The notes below the pieces were generated by a model. That model was given only the letters and a program-made list of their open reading frames with translations. It had not been told where the DNA came from and ran no database searches. Below, in pieces: positions 1-11,536 of a stretch of DNA of 64,000 bases. The position numbers were made by a program, and so were the translations under genes. Origin of the DNA: Marinobacterium profundum (GTDB lineage: Bacteria > Pseudomonadota > Gammaproteobacteria > Pseudomonadales > Balneatricaceae); assembly GCF_001528745.1 (NCBI RefSeq), contig NZ_BCNS01000083.1, forward strand, positions 62,001 through 126,000, written 5' to 3'. Position 1 is the stretch's first letter. The number at the start of each line of letters is the position of its first letter.

Positions 1-30
1 CAGCCGTAAGCTGAAAGCTCCCGGCTTACC
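1..30. repeat. Edge of a heptanucleotide-phased intergenic repeat
   Basis: Positions 10-30 divide into three 7-base units starting with GCT (GCTGAAA, GCTCCCG, GCTTACC). The same GCTGAAA/GCTTAC vocabulary in a 7-base phase occurs at 20330-20357, 24252-24279 and 24431-24493. The element is cut by the window edge, so its full extent is unknown. It lies just downstream of the response-regulator stop codon and does not look coding. Confidence 0.4.
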
Positions 31-43
31 GAACGTCCCTCGA

Positions 44-709
44 CTACTTCAGTTCGGTTTTAGGCGGCTCAACGCCCAGGCGCTGGGCCGCTATTACCGC
101 CTGGGTACGGCTATTGACGCCGAGTTTGCGCAGTATGGCGGTGACATGGGCCTTGATCGTGGCCTCGGACACGCTCAGCTCATAGGCGATCTGCTTGTTC
201 AGCAGACCCTCGGTGAGCATGGTGAGCACCCGGAACTGCTGCGGCGTCAGGGATACCAAAGCCCGGGCAAAGCGCTGATCCTCAGGCTCAACCTGATCGA
301 AACTGTCAGCGATTTCCTGCGGCAGCCACTCTTCGCCCTGCAGCACCGCCGTAATGGCCTCGGCAATCACCTCCAGTGGTGCCGACTTGGGGATAAAACC
401 CGAGGCGCCGTACTCGATCGCCCGCTGCATAACATGCACTTGCTCGCTGCCGGACACCACCACCACCGGAATACCCGGATTCTGTCCGCGCAGAAACACC
501 AGCCCGGAAAAACCATTGGCGCCCGGCATATGAATATCCAGTAATACCAGATCGGCGTCCGGATGTTTGTCCACCGCTTCCTGCACCGCCGCCAGCGTAT
601 CGGCCTCGACGATTTCCACCCCCGGCACAGCCTGGGATACCGCTTGTTTCAGTGCGGCCCGAAACAGCGGATGGTCATCGGCGATGATGATTTTTTGCGC
701 TAACTGCAT
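44..709 (-). CDS. crbR: LuxR/NarL-family response regulator, CrbR/ErdR-like
   Basis: A 221-residue two-component response regulator. The N-terminal receiver domain (about residues 6-120) has the acidic pair D11-D12, the phospho-acceptor D58 in a LLDIHMPG motif and the conserved K108. A LuxR-type helix-turn-helix fills about residues 150-212 (LTPQQFRVLTMLTEGLLNKQ, then SEATIKAHVTAILRKL). It lies 293 bases downstream of acs on the same strand. In pseudomonads and Vibrio the CrbS/CrbR (MxtR/ErdR) system activates acs, so I infer that this protein controls acetate use. No partner sensor kinase is visible next to it. The symbol rests on context and family, not on a search. Confidence 0.8.
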   Translation of the reverse strand: MQLAQKIIIADDHPLFRAALKQAVSQAVPGVEIVEADTLAAVQEAVDKHPDADLVLLDIHMPGANGFSGLVFLRGQNPGIPVVVVSGSEQVHVMQRAIEYGASGFIPKSAPLEVIAEAITAVLQGEEWLPQEIADSFDQVEPEDQRFARALVSLTPQQFRVLTMLTEGLLNKQIAYELSVSEATIKAHVTAILRKLGVNSRTQAVIAAQRLGVEPPKTELK

Positions 710-970
710 GCGGTATCTCCATCTGCGTACCCGTTACCGGGTTTTATTATATGCCAAACCGCAGTCCATCCGGTTATCGGCAGCCTTGCCTTTTAGCCTT
801 TGCGACCGTTCCTTGCAAACAGTTCCTATCAAGAACACGACCTGCCCTTGAGGCAACTTTGCACCTGCGGTACGCAGCCTGACTTTAAAGACAAAATGCC
901 GCCACGACCAGAGGCCGGGAGGCATTTATGTGAAGCTAGTGCAGATATTTTCGAAGAGACACAGGCCTGT

Positions 971-996
971 GGCCGCTGACAGGGCTGTCAGCGGCC
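971..996 (-). terminator. Perfect 12-bp hairpin downstream of acs
   Basis: GGCCGCTGACAG at 971-982 pairs perfectly with CTGTCAGCGGCC at 985-996 across a 2-base spacer, starting 7 bases beyond the acs stop codon. There is no clear T-run after it on the minus strand, so it may be an mRNA-stabilising or weak termination hairpin rather than a standard intrinsic terminator. Confidence 0.5.
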
Positions 997-1002
997 GTCG
1001 TT

Positions 1003-2958
<1,956 letters not shown>

Positions 2959-3327
2959 TGAAATGCCCTTAAGATTGCTTGTTTTAATTATGTGATCCTG
3001 GATGCGCACAGGCAGCCGGTCGAACTTAACTCTGACCTACTGCACAAAAGCCCGACAAGTTGCTGGACGCTAACAACGGATCTATGGCGTAGAGTTATAC
3101 AGACTTCACCGCAGCGTCCTGAATTAGACATTGGTATATCCCGTTCCCTGATCCAGCGCCTGACAGACAAAATCCGGGCCGCGCCAGCGCACTGCAACAG
3201 CCACCCGGAGCGGCCTGGGGCCCGGTACGACTGAATACCAATCCATTGCACACCATAGTACTAAAAGACTAGCGCAGCATGGTTCAGACGTAGCTGTAAC
3301 AGCATAAGCGCAATGCTGGACGCAGTA
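2959..3327. other. Gene-free stretch between acs and fleR
   Basis: This 369-base gap is the leader and promoter region of acs (read leftwards) and lies downstream of fleR. Apart from the acs ribosome-binding site at about 2966-2970, I could not identify a convincing promoter, terminator, repeat or small gene in it. Short open frames on both strands have no recognisable product. Confidence 0.4.
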
Positions 3328-4716
3328 TTAATCGTTCAGCCTAAAGCCGCTCTCGCGCATTCGTGCCAGCTTGTAGCGCAGGGTGCGCGGGCTTATGCCC
3401 AGCCGCTCGGCGGCATCTTTGCGACTGCCGCCGCTCTGCTGCAACGCATCCACGATAAGCTGAAACTCATGCTGGCGCAGATCCGATCCCAGCTGGCCGG
3501 CATCGTCTGCTTCACCACCATTTTCAGCCTGGGCCCCGCTGTCTTCTTCGATCGGAACCTGGGTCGCGGCAAACTGACTGATACTGATAGCCCCCGGCGC
3601 CAGATGCAGGTCGGCGGCCTGAATGCGGGTGCCGGTTTGCAGGATGAGTGCCCGCTGCATAACGTTATCCAGCTCGCGTACATTACCGGGCCAGCCGTGA
3701 TCCAGCAGTAACTGGCGTGCCTCGGGGCACAGGCTGGCAGGTGGGCGGTGCATCTTGATGCAATGCTTGGCCAGCAGACGCTCGGCCAGGGGCAGTACAT
3801 CGCCTGGGCGCTCGCGCAGCGGCAGCCACTGCAGCGGAAATACATTCAGGCGGTAATACAGGTCTTCGCGAAAACGGCCCTCGGCCACAAAAGCCTCAAG
3901 CGCGCGGTTACTGGTGGCCAGCACCCGCACGTTGAGTTTAATGGCCTTGCGCCCGCCGATACGCTCGACCTCCTGCTCCTGCAATACGCGCAGCAGTTTG
4001 GCCTGAAGCCCAAGGTCCATCTCACTGATTTCATCCAGCAGCAAGGTGCCACCATTGGCCTGTTCAAACTTGCCAGCATGACTGCTGTAGGCGCCGGTAA
4101 AGGCGCCCTTTTCATGCCCGAACAGCGTGGCTTCCAGCATGTTTTCCGGAATAGCGGCGCAATTGATGGCCACAAAGGGCTGATCGTTACGGGCCGAATG
4201 CTGGTGAATATACTGTGCCAGCACTTCCTTGCCAGTGCCGGACTCGCCGGTAATCAGCACCGTGGAGTCCGTTTCTGCCACCCGTCGTGCCAGCTGTAGT
4301 AATTGTCGGCTGCCGGCATCCTCGGCGATAGGCGGCTCGAACGCCGATACACCGGCGACACCTGCGTGCAGCCTGATGGTTTCAATAAGCTGTTCAGGCT
4401 CGAAGGGCTTCATCAGATAGTCGACAGCGCCGGCGCGAATAGCCTCCACCGCTTTCTGCACCTGGCCAAATGCAGTGATCAGCACCACCGGCAGGCAGGG
4501 GTGGGATTGCTGCAGCCGGGCCAGCAGACCGTGGCCATCGAGCCCCGGCATGTTGACGTCGCTGACCACTATATCCACCGCCGACTGCTTCAGCCGCTCA
4601 AGCGCCTGCAGGCCATCGCAGGCCTCCAGATACTCGAAACCCGCCAGCGCCAGGGTATCCGCGAGGGCTTCACGCAGCGCCTGATCATCTTCGACTATTA
4701 AAACCCGAATACTCAT
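3328..4716 (-). CDS. fleR: Sigma-54-dependent flagellar response regulator FleR/FlrC
   Basis: A 462-residue NtrC-type activator. The receiver domain (about 1-120) has D10-D11 and the phospho-acceptor D53. The AAA+ domain (about 130-365) has the Walker A motif GESGTGKE and the sigma-54 contact loop GAFTGA. A Fis-type helix-turn-helix lies at about 425-455 (GSRKDAAERLGISPRTLRYK). In Pseudomonas and Vibrio this protein is phosphorylated by FleS/FlrB and activates middle (class III) flagellar genes. It is the third gene of a fleQ-fleS-fleR run, 41 bases after fleS. The sigma-54 promoters before flgB and flgF in this window are its likely targets. Confidence 0.95.
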   Translation of the reverse strand: MSIRVLIVEDDQALREALADTLALAGFEYLEACDGLQALERLKQSAVDIVVSDVNMPGLDGHGLLARLQQSHPCLPVVLITAFGQVQKAVEAIRAGAVDYLMKPFEPEQLIETIRLHAGVAGVSAFEPPIAEDAGSRQLLQLARRVAETDSTVLITGESGTGKEVLAQYIHQHSARNDQPFVAINCAAIPENMLEATLFGHEKGAFTGAYSSHAGKFEQANGGTLLLDEISEMDLGLQAKLLRVLQEQEVERIGGRKAIKLNVRVLATSNRALEAFVAEGRFREDLYYRLNVFPLQWLPLRERPGDVLPLAERLLAKHCIKMHRPPASLCPEARQLLLDHGWPGNVRELDNVMQRALILQTGTRIQAADLHLAPGAISISQFAATQVPIEEDSGAQAENGGEADDAGQLGSDLRQHEFQLIVDALQQSGGSRKDAAERLGISPRTLRYKLARMRESGFRLND

Positions 4717-4757
4717 ATATCCCTTATTTCCATGTAGTAGCTGGCGCTACGGCGCCC

Positions 4758-5882
4758 TCAGGCATTCGGTAACGGCTGGCTGGCATCGGCCATGTAGGGC
4801 AGCAGGAGTGTTGCACAGGTGCCCTGCCCCGGCGCCGAATCAAGCTCAAAGCTGCCATGATGGGCGCGGGCAACCACCTGTGCCACCGCCAGGCCAAGGC
4901 CGGTACCGTGGGACTTGGTGGTGTAAAACGGCTGCATGGCCTGGGTTCTTGTCTGCAAGTCCATGCCGGGGCCCTTATCGATCACTTCGAGGCGCAAAAA
5001 AGCGGCATCGGTACGGGCGCGGATAACCAGTTCCGCTCCGGCCCCACAGGCCTGCAGGGCGTTGTCCACCAGGTTCTGCAGGGCGCCGAGCAGGGTTTCA
5101 CGGTTGCACTGCAGCCAGATGCCGGCCGCTTCGTTATAGCATTCACAGTCGGCATCATGGCTCGACAGCGGCACATCGAGCATATCTTCTATGGCACGGA
5201 ACAGCTCTTCGGTGCTGATGCGATCATCCAGCCGGGTTTCACCACGGGCAAACACCAGCATGTCCCGCACCTGCTGCTCCAGGTTCACCAGGCGCGACTT
5301 CACCTTGCCGGCAAAACGCACCCGCTGGCTGTCTTCCAGTACAGGGCGATTCAGGTGTGAGGTATAGAGCAGCGCCGCCGACAGCGGTGTACGTATCTGA
5401 TGCGCAAGTGAGGCCATCATGCGGCCCATTTCCGACAGGCGCTGATAATGGGACAGCCGCGTTTGCAGCAAGCGTGTTTCGGTCTGGTTAGTCAGCAGCA
5501 CCAGCTGGCCCGGCTCGTTATCCATGGCGCGAGTCGCCAGTTGCACCCGTCGGCCATCCCGCAGGGAAACTTCATGACCATCATCACTGCGCGGTGCAAA
5601 ACTGCGTCTGATAATTTCAACCCACACCTCGCCCTGCAGCGGCTCACCCAGCAGATCCCGCGCCGCCGGATTGACCTGTGCCACGCGGCCATCACTGTCG
5701 ATCAGAATCACGCCGGCGGGCAACAGATCGAGCAACTTGCGCATGCGCTCCGCCAGGCCCGCTGTGTGCTCCAGCTCGCCCACGCGGGTCACTCGTTCGC
5801 GCGCCAGCTCATCCCTGGCCGCAGCGAGCTCGGCTTCAAGCTCGGCAATGCGATTTTCAGCCGCTGTCAGCTCCTGGGTCAT
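4758..5882 (-). CDS. fleS: Flagellar sensor histidine kinase FleS/FlrB
   Basis: A 374-residue soluble histidine kinase without membrane segments. It has a short N-terminal coiled coil (about 5-45), a PAS domain (about 48-140), a dimerisation/phospho-acceptor helix with H161 in [11 protein letters not shown], and a HATPase domain whose N box ([10 protein letters not shown]) and G boxes ([17 protein letters not shown]) are intact. Its ATG overlaps the fleQ stop by 4 bases, so translation of the two is probably coupled. It is expected to sense a flagellar assembly checkpoint and phosphorylate FleR. Confidence 0.94.
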   Translation of the reverse strand: MTQELTAAENRIAELEAELAAARDELARERVTRVGELEHTAGLAERMRKLLDLLPAGVILIDSDGRVAQVNPAARDLLGEPLQGEVWVEIIRRSFAPRSDDGHEVSLRDGRRVQLATRAMDNEPGQLVLLTNQTETRLLQTRLSHYQRLSEMGRMMASLAHQIRTPLSAALLYTSHLNRPVLEDSQRVRFAGKVKSRLVNLEQQVRDMLVFARGETRLDDRISTEELFRAIEDMLDVPLSSHDADCECYNEAAGIWLQCNRETLLGALQNLVDNALQACGAGAELVIRARTDAAFLRLEVIDKGPGMDLQTRTQAMQPFYTTKSHGTGLGLAVAQVVARAHHGSFELDSAPGQGTCATLLLPYMADASQPLPNA

Positions 5883-7330
5883 TTGCGCGAAATTCCATAT
5901 TTGCGCATCTTCTCCACCAGTGTCGTGCGTCTTATTTGCAGCAGGTCAGCGGAGCGGGCAACAACGTTATCGCAACTGTCCAGCGCCTGTTCGATAAGGC
6001 GCTGTTCTATGCACTCAAGGTGATTTTTCAGATCGATACCGGCGTCGGGCAGCCGTGCCAGATCGGGCGCGGCCGCTGCAGTACCCGATCCGTTTGAAGA
6101 GTCGGGGGAAGCGCCGACTAGGGCTCCCGATTTTGCACGACGATAACGCTCAGGATTGGGTTCTTCAATCAGGCGAAATTTTTCCGGTAGTTCAGAGACG
6201 CCGACAATGCCATCGGGATGCATGATGGCCATGCGCTCAACCAGATTGGCCAGCTCGCGGATATTGCCGGGCCAGGGATAACGCAGCAGGGATTCGATGG
6301 CCACCGGATGAAACATCAGCTGACCAAAACCCTGATGGTTCAAGCGCCCGACCAGCGCCCGGATCAGCGGCGGAATATCCTCGCTGCGCTCGCGCAGCGC
6401 CGGCAGCTCGATGGGAAATACATTGAGACGGTAATAAAGGTCTTCGCGGAACAGGCCTTCGGCAATCATCTGCTCGAGGTTTTTGTGGGTCGCCGCCAGG
6501 ATGCGCACATCCACATCCAGTGTCTTGCTGCCGCCCACCCGCTCGAACTGACGTTCCTGCAGCACCCGCAGCAGCTTCACCTGCATGGGTAACGGCATAT
6601 CGCCTATTTCATCAAGAAACAGGGTGCCGCCCTGGGCCAGTTCGAAGCGCCCGGCACGGTTGGAGATAGCGCCGGTAAAGGCGCCCTTTTCGTGGCCAAA
6701 GAGTTCGCTTTCAAGCAGTTCCGCCGGAATGGCGCCGCAGTTTACCGGCACGAAGGGGCCCTTGCTGCGCAAGGAGTGCTCATGCAGGCTGCGCGCTACC
6801 ACTTCCTTGCCGGTGCCGGACTCGCCAGTAATCAGCACGCTGACATCCCGTTCAGCCACCTGCGCCATGATGCGCCGCACCTTTAACAGCGATTCGCTGG
6901 CTCCCACAAGATCCGGGAAAAGCCCGACCTGATCAACATGGCCTGCGCCAGTTTGCTGACGGTACAACAGGGCTGCATGCAGCAGATCCGCCAGGGCGCT
7001 GTAACTGGGTGTGGCCGTCAGCGTTCCCACCAGCATGGCTTGAAACTCATCCGCCAGTGAGGCCTGCTCACTCCAGTCGGCCAGCAGGATAACCGGCATG
7101 GCGGCATCCTGACGCCGCAGCTCGGTAAGCAACTTGCCCAGCGAAAGCGGCAGGCGGCATTCTCCCAAGAGAATAACCGAGCACGGTACCGGCTCATCGC
7201 CGCGCTGCAGCCAGGAGACAAAATCTGTCGCCTGACATTGCAGCCCGACAAATTCCAGCGCCTGCATCAGGCGCTCGCGGCGCGGCGCATCATCTTCGAT
7301 CAGCTGTATCTGAACACCTGGCAGCATCAT
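5879..7330 (-). CDS. fleQ: Flagellar master regulator FleQ/FlrA
   Basis: A sigma-54 activator of about 483 residues that heads the flagellar hierarchy. The N-terminal receiver-like domain has LLGEC where a receiver would have its phospho-aspartate, as expected for FleQ proteins, which are not phosphorylated. The AAA+ domain has Walker A GESGTGKE, the GAFTGA loop and an R-finger region, and a Fis-type helix-turn-helix ends the protein ([20 protein letters not shown]). In Pseudomonas FleQ also binds c-di-GMP. Two adjacent ATG codons at 7330 and 7327 follow GAAGG, so the exact start is uncertain by one codon. The upstream extension to 7390 does not resemble FleQ. Confidence 0.95.
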   Translation of the reverse strand: MMLPGVQIQLIEDDAPRRERLMQALEFVGLQCQATDFVSWLQRGDEPVPCSVILLGECRLPLSLGKLLTELRRQDAAMPVILLADWSEQASLADEFQAMLVGTLTATPSYSALADLLHAALLYRQQTGAGHVDQVGLFPDLVGASESLLKVRRIMAQVAERDVSVLITGESGTGKEVVARSLHEHSLRSKGPFVPVNCGAIPAELLESELFGHEKGAFTGAISNRAGRFELAQGGTLFLDEIGDMPLPMQVKLLRVLQERQFERVGGSKTLDVDVRILAATHKNLEQMIAEGLFREDLYYRLNVFPIELPALRERSEDIPPLIRALVGRLNHQGFGQLMFHPVAIESLLRYPWPGNIRELANLVERMAIMHPDGIVGVSELPEKFRLIEEPNPERYRRAKSGALVGASPDSSNGSGTAAAAPDLARLPDAGIDLKNHLECIEQRLIEQALDSCDNVVARSADLLQIRRTTLVEKMRKYGISRK

Positions 7331-7694
7331 CCTTCGCCGGCACCTGAATTTTTGATAGTCAAATTTATGACATTCAGTAGCAGGGTACAACCGCAGTAGT
7401 CACATATTTTTGACACTTGCCCCTTCACCACCGCCGCAGGCGGCACACCCTTTACTGGCACAGCACCAATACAGCCCCTGAACAGGTACTTTCGCTCAGG
7501 CCCAAAGGACGCCGACACGCAACACTCACAACAAATAAGACCCCGGCCAAAATAAATTCTAAAGTTCCGCGGTAAAGCGCCGTTAATACATTCACACCGC
7601 ACTCACGCAGAATCGGGATCCTTCGATCCCTACGTATGACTCAGAACACCTCCTGCCAGATTTGCACGGCCACGGAGGTAAAAGGAGAAACACC
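7331..7694. other. Divergent control region between fleQ and fliC
   Basis: This 364-base gap contains the fliC sigma-28 promoter (7560-7586) and the fliC leader of about 100 bases. On the opposite strand it must hold the fleQ promoter, for which I found only weak sigma-70-like hexamers and make no call. No small gene is evident. Confidence 0.5.
7560..7586 (+). promoter_or_regulatory. Sigma-28 (FliA) promoter of fliC
   Basis: TAAAGTTC at 7560-7567 and GCCGTTAA at 7579-7586 are separated by 11 bases. The consensus for sigma-28 is TAAAGTTT-N11-GCCGATAA, so each half matches 7 of 8 positions with the exact spacing. Transcription would begin near 7593, leaving a leader of about 100 bases before the fliC ATG. 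Confidence 0.85.
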
Positions 7695-9212
7695 ATGGCT
7701 GTTATCAATACCAACATCGCGTCTCTGAACGCCCAGCGTAACCTGATGAAGTCCGAAGGCGACCTGCAGACATCTCTGCAGCGTCTCTCCTCAGGTCTGC
7801 GTATCAACAGCGCCAAGGATGATGCGGCCGGCCTTGCCATCTCCGAGCGTATGGGATCCCAGATCCGTGGCCTGAACCAGGCGGCCCGTAATGCAAACGA
7901 CGGTATTTCCCTGGCCCAGACCGCTGAAGGCGCCATGAGTGAAATCAGCAACAACCTGCAGCGTATGCGTGAACTGTCGGTTCAGTCCCGCAACGCCACC
8001 AACTCCGCCGACGATCGCGCCGCACTGCAGAAAGAAGTTAGCCAGCTGAAAGAAGAAATCGACCGCGTCGCCAACCAGACCTCTTTTAACGGCACCAAAC
8101 TGCTGGACGGCAGCTTCACGCAGCAGGCTTTCCAGGTCGGCGCCAACCAGGGCGAAACCATTAGCATCAGCGGTATTGCCGATTCCAACATTGCGGCGCT
8201 GGGCAGCTGGACGGAAGTGTCGACCCCTGCGGTTGCAGGTTCTTACACGACCGGTGCGATTGCCAGCTTCGATTTTTCAGGTGCACTGGCAGGTGGTTCT
8301 AATACCCAGGCCCCAAATACTCTGGACTTCTCGGGCGGCGCCGGTACTTTTGTAGTCGATGCGGGTGGTGCCAACACAACGGTGACCCTAACTGGCACAG
8401 CTTATGCCAATGAAGCCGCACTAGTAGCTAAGGTCCAGTCAGATCTGGATGGCGGCACCGGCAACTATACTGTGTCTTCTACCGGCACTGTTGCTGGTTC
8501 CGATTTCGCACTTACCATCACTAATAATGACAGCGAGACAGCTGTCGCGATTTCCGCCACAAATGCTGCAGCTCAAACAGGCGGATTTGCTAACTCCGCA
8601 GGCACTGCTGGTACTGCCACCACCAACGCCGGCTTCAATGTAGACGGCAATACAGTGGCGCTGACCACTGATGTGACAAATCAGGCTGGCCTGGTTGCTG
8701 AAATACAGTCCCAGCTGGATGCTGCCGCATCAGGCACCTACCTGGTAGAAGCCTCCGGCTCTGGCATCAGCATTACCAGCACCGCAGCAGGCGTTGCAAC
8801 ACCTGTCACCGTCGATACCTTCACCGGCGCTGGCACCAGCGTATTTGGTGGTGGCACTACCGTTGCGGGAGCCGATGAGATCGCAGGCACCGCTCAAACC
8901 GGTTTCGCCGGTCTGGATATCTCCACCGTAGAAGGTGCAGACAATGCGATTCTGGCCATGGATGGAGCACTGAACGCAATCAACTCGGCCCGTGCCGACC
9001 TGGGTGCGATTCAGAACCGCTTCTCATCCACCATCGCCAACCTGCAGACCAGCTCCGAGAACCTGTCGGCGTCCCGTAGCCGTATCGCCGATGCAGACTT
9101 CGCGGCCGAGACTGCGAACCTGACCCGCGCGCAGATCCTGCAGCAGGCCGGCACCTCCATTCTGGCGCAGGCCAACACCCTGCCCCAGTCTGTTCTGTCA
9201 CTGCTGCAGTAA
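7695..9212 (+). CDS. fliC: Flagellin
   Basis: A 505-residue flagellin, the subunit of the flagellar filament. The conserved N-terminal D0/D1 region (about 1-165) includes [20 protein letters not shown], and the C-terminal D1/D0 region (about 405-505) ends in the usual manner with LSLLQ. Between them lies a Ser/Thr/Gly/Ala-rich surface insertion of about 230 residues containing two related flagellin_IN-like segments (about 217-290 and 313-373). The start at 7695 follows AAAGGAGA and gives the standard MAVINTN N-terminus. It is transcribed from a sigma-28 promoter and followed by a strong terminator. Confidence 0.97.
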   Translation: MAVINTNIASLNAQRNLMKSEGDLQTSLQRLSSGLRINSAKDDAAGLAISERMGSQIRGLNQAARNANDGISLAQTAEGAMSEISNNLQRMRELSVQSRNATNSADDRAALQKEVSQLKEEIDRVANQTSFNGTKLLDGSFTQQAFQVGANQGETISISGIADSNIAALGSWTEVSTPAVAGSYTTGAIASFDFSGALAGGSNTQAPNTLDFSGGAGTFVVDAGGANTTVTLTGTAYANEAALVAKVQSDLDGGTGNYTVSSTGTVAGSDFALTITNNDSETAVAISATNAAAQTGGFANSAGTAGTATTNAGFNVDGNTVALTTDVTNQAGLVAEIQSQLDAAASGTYLVEASGSGISITSTAAGVATPVTVDTFTGAGTSVFGGGTTVAGADEIAGTAQTGFAGLDISTVEGADNAILAMDGALNAINSARADLGAIQNRFSSTIANLQTSSENLSASRSRIADADFAAETANLTRAQILQQAGTSILAQANTLPQSVLSLLQ

Positions 9213-9243
9213 CGGGGCGTCCCCGTTAGTGGTTATACTTGAC

Positions 9244-9265
9244 GGGGGCCTTTAGGCCCCCTTTT
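9244..9265 (+). terminator. Intrinsic terminator after fliC
   Basis: GGGGGCC (9244-9250), loop TTTA, GGCCCCC (9255-9261), then TTTT. It should end most fliC transcripts and let only a fraction read into flaG-fliD-fliS, which fits the much larger need for flagellin. Confidence 0.9.
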
Positions 9266-9285
9266 GGTTTTAAGGAGATTCAAGC

Positions 9286-9663
9286 ATGAATATCATCTCC
9301 CCTGCGTCGACCCAGGCAACAGGCAGTTCACCTGGCAACGCGGCAGAGCGCAATCTGAGTGCGCGCGATACAAGCACCATCGCCCCCCAAAGCAGCAACA
9401 GCAACAGCACTGCGGTTGCCACTGAGAATGCCCAACTCACGGTACAGGAAGTATCTGAAACCGTAGAGGCACTCAACAGTGTGATGCAGCAAATGGAGCG
9501 TGGGATCAGCTTTCACGTAGATGACCAGAGCGGCCGTCAGGTCATCCAGGTCATCGACCGGGACTCCGGCGATGTGCTAAAACAGATGCCCTCTGAAGAC
9601 CTGCTGAAACTGATCAGCCATATGCAGGAAATGCAGAGCATCCTGTTCGACGAAACCGTTTGA
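9286..9663 (+). CDS. flaG: FlaG family protein
   Basis: A 125-residue FlaG protein. The first 60 residues are low-complexity and Ser/Asn/Thr-rich. The conserved half follows (SVMQQMERGISFHVDDQSGR, then VIQVIDRDSGDVLKQMPSEDLLKL). FlaG genes lie between flagellin and fliD in Vibrio and Pseudomonas and influence filament length, though the mechanism is not settled. It has an AAGGAG ribosome-binding site and follows the fliC terminator by 20 bases. Confidence 0.92.
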   Translation: MNIISPASTQATGSSPGNAAERNLSARDTSTIAPQSSNSNSTAVATENAQLTVQEVSETVEALNSVMQQMERGISFHVDDQSGRQVIQVIDRDSGDVLKQMPSEDLLKLISHMQEMQSILFDETV

Positions 9664-9692
9664 TACGAATACGGATACCGGGAGCTTAAATC

Positions 9693-11102
9693 ATGGCAAT
9701 TACCACCACGGGCTATGGCTCAGGCCTGCCGATCAGCGACCTGGTATCGCAGTTGGTCGCCGCCGAAGGCAGCCCAACCGAAACACGGCTGAATCAAAAG
9801 GAAGCCACACTGCAGGCGGAGCTCTCCGCCATCAGCATTCTGAAAGGCGCTCTGTCCAGCTTTCAGACCAGCTTTGCCAAACTGCAGGATGCCGACAACT
9901 TTACCAGCCGCTCACCCAGCTCCTCCGATACTACTGTCGCCAGCATGACGGCAAAAGAGTCTGCCAGCCTGGGCAGCTATAGCCTGGAAGTCACTCGCCT
10001 GGCCGGCGCCCATAAGCTCGTTGGGCAGCAGGGCTATAACGCTGGCGATACTGGCAGTCTGAGCTTTGCTAACGCGGCAGGCGACAGCTTCAGTGTGGAT
10101 ATTGACTCCGGTAATGCCACGCTCGAAGGTGTGCGCGATGCTATCAACGCAGCCTCGGACAACTTTGGCGTCAGCGCCACCATTTTGAATCTGTCCAGCG
10201 GGCCACGCCTGGTGCTCACATCCAAAGACACCGGCGAAGAAAATCGCATCACCTCGATCAGCAGTACCAGCACCAGCGGCGACCTGTCGGGCTTTGACTA
10301 CAGCTACGCCAGCAACGCCGACCCACTGCTGGATGGCGACAGCGCCAACTACGATCAGGTACGGGCCGCGACCGATGCCGCCTTCACGCTGGAAGGCCAG
10401 GCACTGACCTCTGCCAGTAACACCGTTGATTCGGTTATTCCCGGTGTGACCCTGACGCTCAAAGACACCACCGAAACCGACAAGCCCGTGACCCTGAGCG
10501 TGGGTACCAATACCACCGGTATTCAATCGACTATTGAAGGTTTCGTCACGGCCTACAACAGCCTGCAAAACCTGATCAGCCAGCAGACCAGCTACAATGC
10601 CGAAACTGGCCAGGCCGGCAGCCTGCAGGGCGACTCCCTAACGCGTACGGTACAGAACCAGTTGCGCAGCATGATCTCCGGCAGCTACAACGACGGCGGT
10701 GCGATCAGCAGCCTGCTGGATCTGGGTATAACAACCAATACGGATGGTACCCTGAAGCTGGACAGCGACAAGCTGAAAACCGCACTGGCGGACAATTTTG
10801 AAGCTGTGACTGCATTTTTCTCGGCCGAGAGTGGCCTGGCGAACCGGCTCGACAGCGGTCTTGATACCTATCTGCAAAGCGATGGCAGTTTCGCCAGCCG
10901 GACCGAGTCTATCAACACCCAGATGTCCAGGCTCGACGATGACCGCGAGTCCCTCAATATTCGCATGAGCGCACTTGAAGCCCGCCTGCTGAGCCAGTTT
11001 AATGCCATGGATGCCATGGTCGCGCAGCTCAGCAGCACCGGCGACTTTCTGACCCAGCAGCTGGAAAGTATCAGTCAGATCAGCAATTTCAGAAATAAAT
11101 AA
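9693..11102 (+). CDS. fliD: Flagellar filament cap protein FliD (HAP2)
   Basis: A 469-residue filament cap protein. It caps the growing filament and guides flagellin into place, and in some bacteria also binds mucin. The N-terminal FliD_N region (about 5-105) starts with the typical GYGSGLPISDLVSQLVAAE. The C-terminal FliD_C coiled coil (about 230-465) ends with SRLDDDRESLNIRMSALEARLLSQFNAMD. It lies between flaG and fliS in the standard order. Confidence 0.95.
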   Translation: MAITTTGYGSGLPISDLVSQLVAAEGSPTETRLNQKEATLQAELSAISILKGALSSFQTSFAKLQDADNFTSRSPSSSDTTVASMTAKESASLGSYSLEVTRLAGAHKLVGQQGYNAGDTGSLSFANAAGDSFSVDIDSGNATLEGVRDAINAASDNFGVSATILNLSSGPRLVLTSKDTGEENRITSISSTSTSGDLSGFDYSYASNADPLLDGDSANYDQVRAATDAAFTLEGQALTSASNTVDSVIPGVTLTLKDTTETDKPVTLSVGTNTTGIQSTIEGFVTAYNSLQNLISQQTSYNAETGQAGSLQGDSLTRTVQNQLRSMISGSYNDGGAISSLLDLGITTNTDGTLKLDSDKLKTALADNFEAVTAFFSAESGLANRLDSGLDTYLQSDGSFASRTESINTQMSRLDDDRESLNIRMSALEARLLSQFNAMDAMVAQLSSTGDFLTQQLESISQISNFRNK

Positions 11103-11128
11103 CGTTATTCAGACCGGAACAGACCCAG

Positions 11129-11536
11129 ATGAACAGACTTCAGGCCACCAAAGCCTACCAGCAGATCAATATCAGTTCCGAAGCCCAGGGCGCCTCGCCA
11201 CACCGGCTGATCGGCATGCTGCTTGAAGGTACACTCAAGCGACTGGCCGAAGCCAAGGGGGCTATTGAGCGCAAAGACAACGCGGCCAAGGGCGAGACTA
11301 TCGGCAAGGCCATCAGCATTATCGGCGAATTGCAGGGGTCATTGCGGGATATCGAGACCAACGAAGTTGCCGCTAACCTGGATCGTCTGTACGACTATAT
11401 GACCAGTACACTGGTACAGGCCAACCTGGAATCCTCCAGCGAAAAACTCAATGAAGTGGCGCTGCTAATCATCGACATCAAGGCCGGCTGGGATGCCATA
11501 GGCACAACCCAGACCGGCACCGCAGAGCCCGCCTGA
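11129..11536 (+). CDS. fliS: Flagellin export chaperone FliS
   Basis: A 135-residue helical chaperone that binds the C-terminus of flagellin in the cytoplasm and stops it polymerising before export. The family signature is clear: an A-Y motif near the N-terminus (KAYQQINISSEAQGASPHRL), then IGMLLEGTLKRLAEAKGAIE and the C-terminal EVALLIIDIKAGWDAI. The last base of its stop codon is the first base of the next ATG, so it is coupled to the fliT-like gene. Confidence 0.95.
   Translation: MNRLQATKAYQQINISSEAQGASPHRLIGMLLEGTLKRLAEAKGAIERKDNAAKGETIGKAISIIGELQGSLRDIETNEVAANLDRLYDYMTSTLVQANLESSSEKLNEVALLIIDIKAGWDAIGTTQTGTAEPA

Noticed and set aside
7331-7559. Sigma-70 promoter for fleQ
   Set aside because: The best pair (TTGTAC, 17 bases, TAAATT) matches only 3 and 4 of 6 positions, too weak to call.
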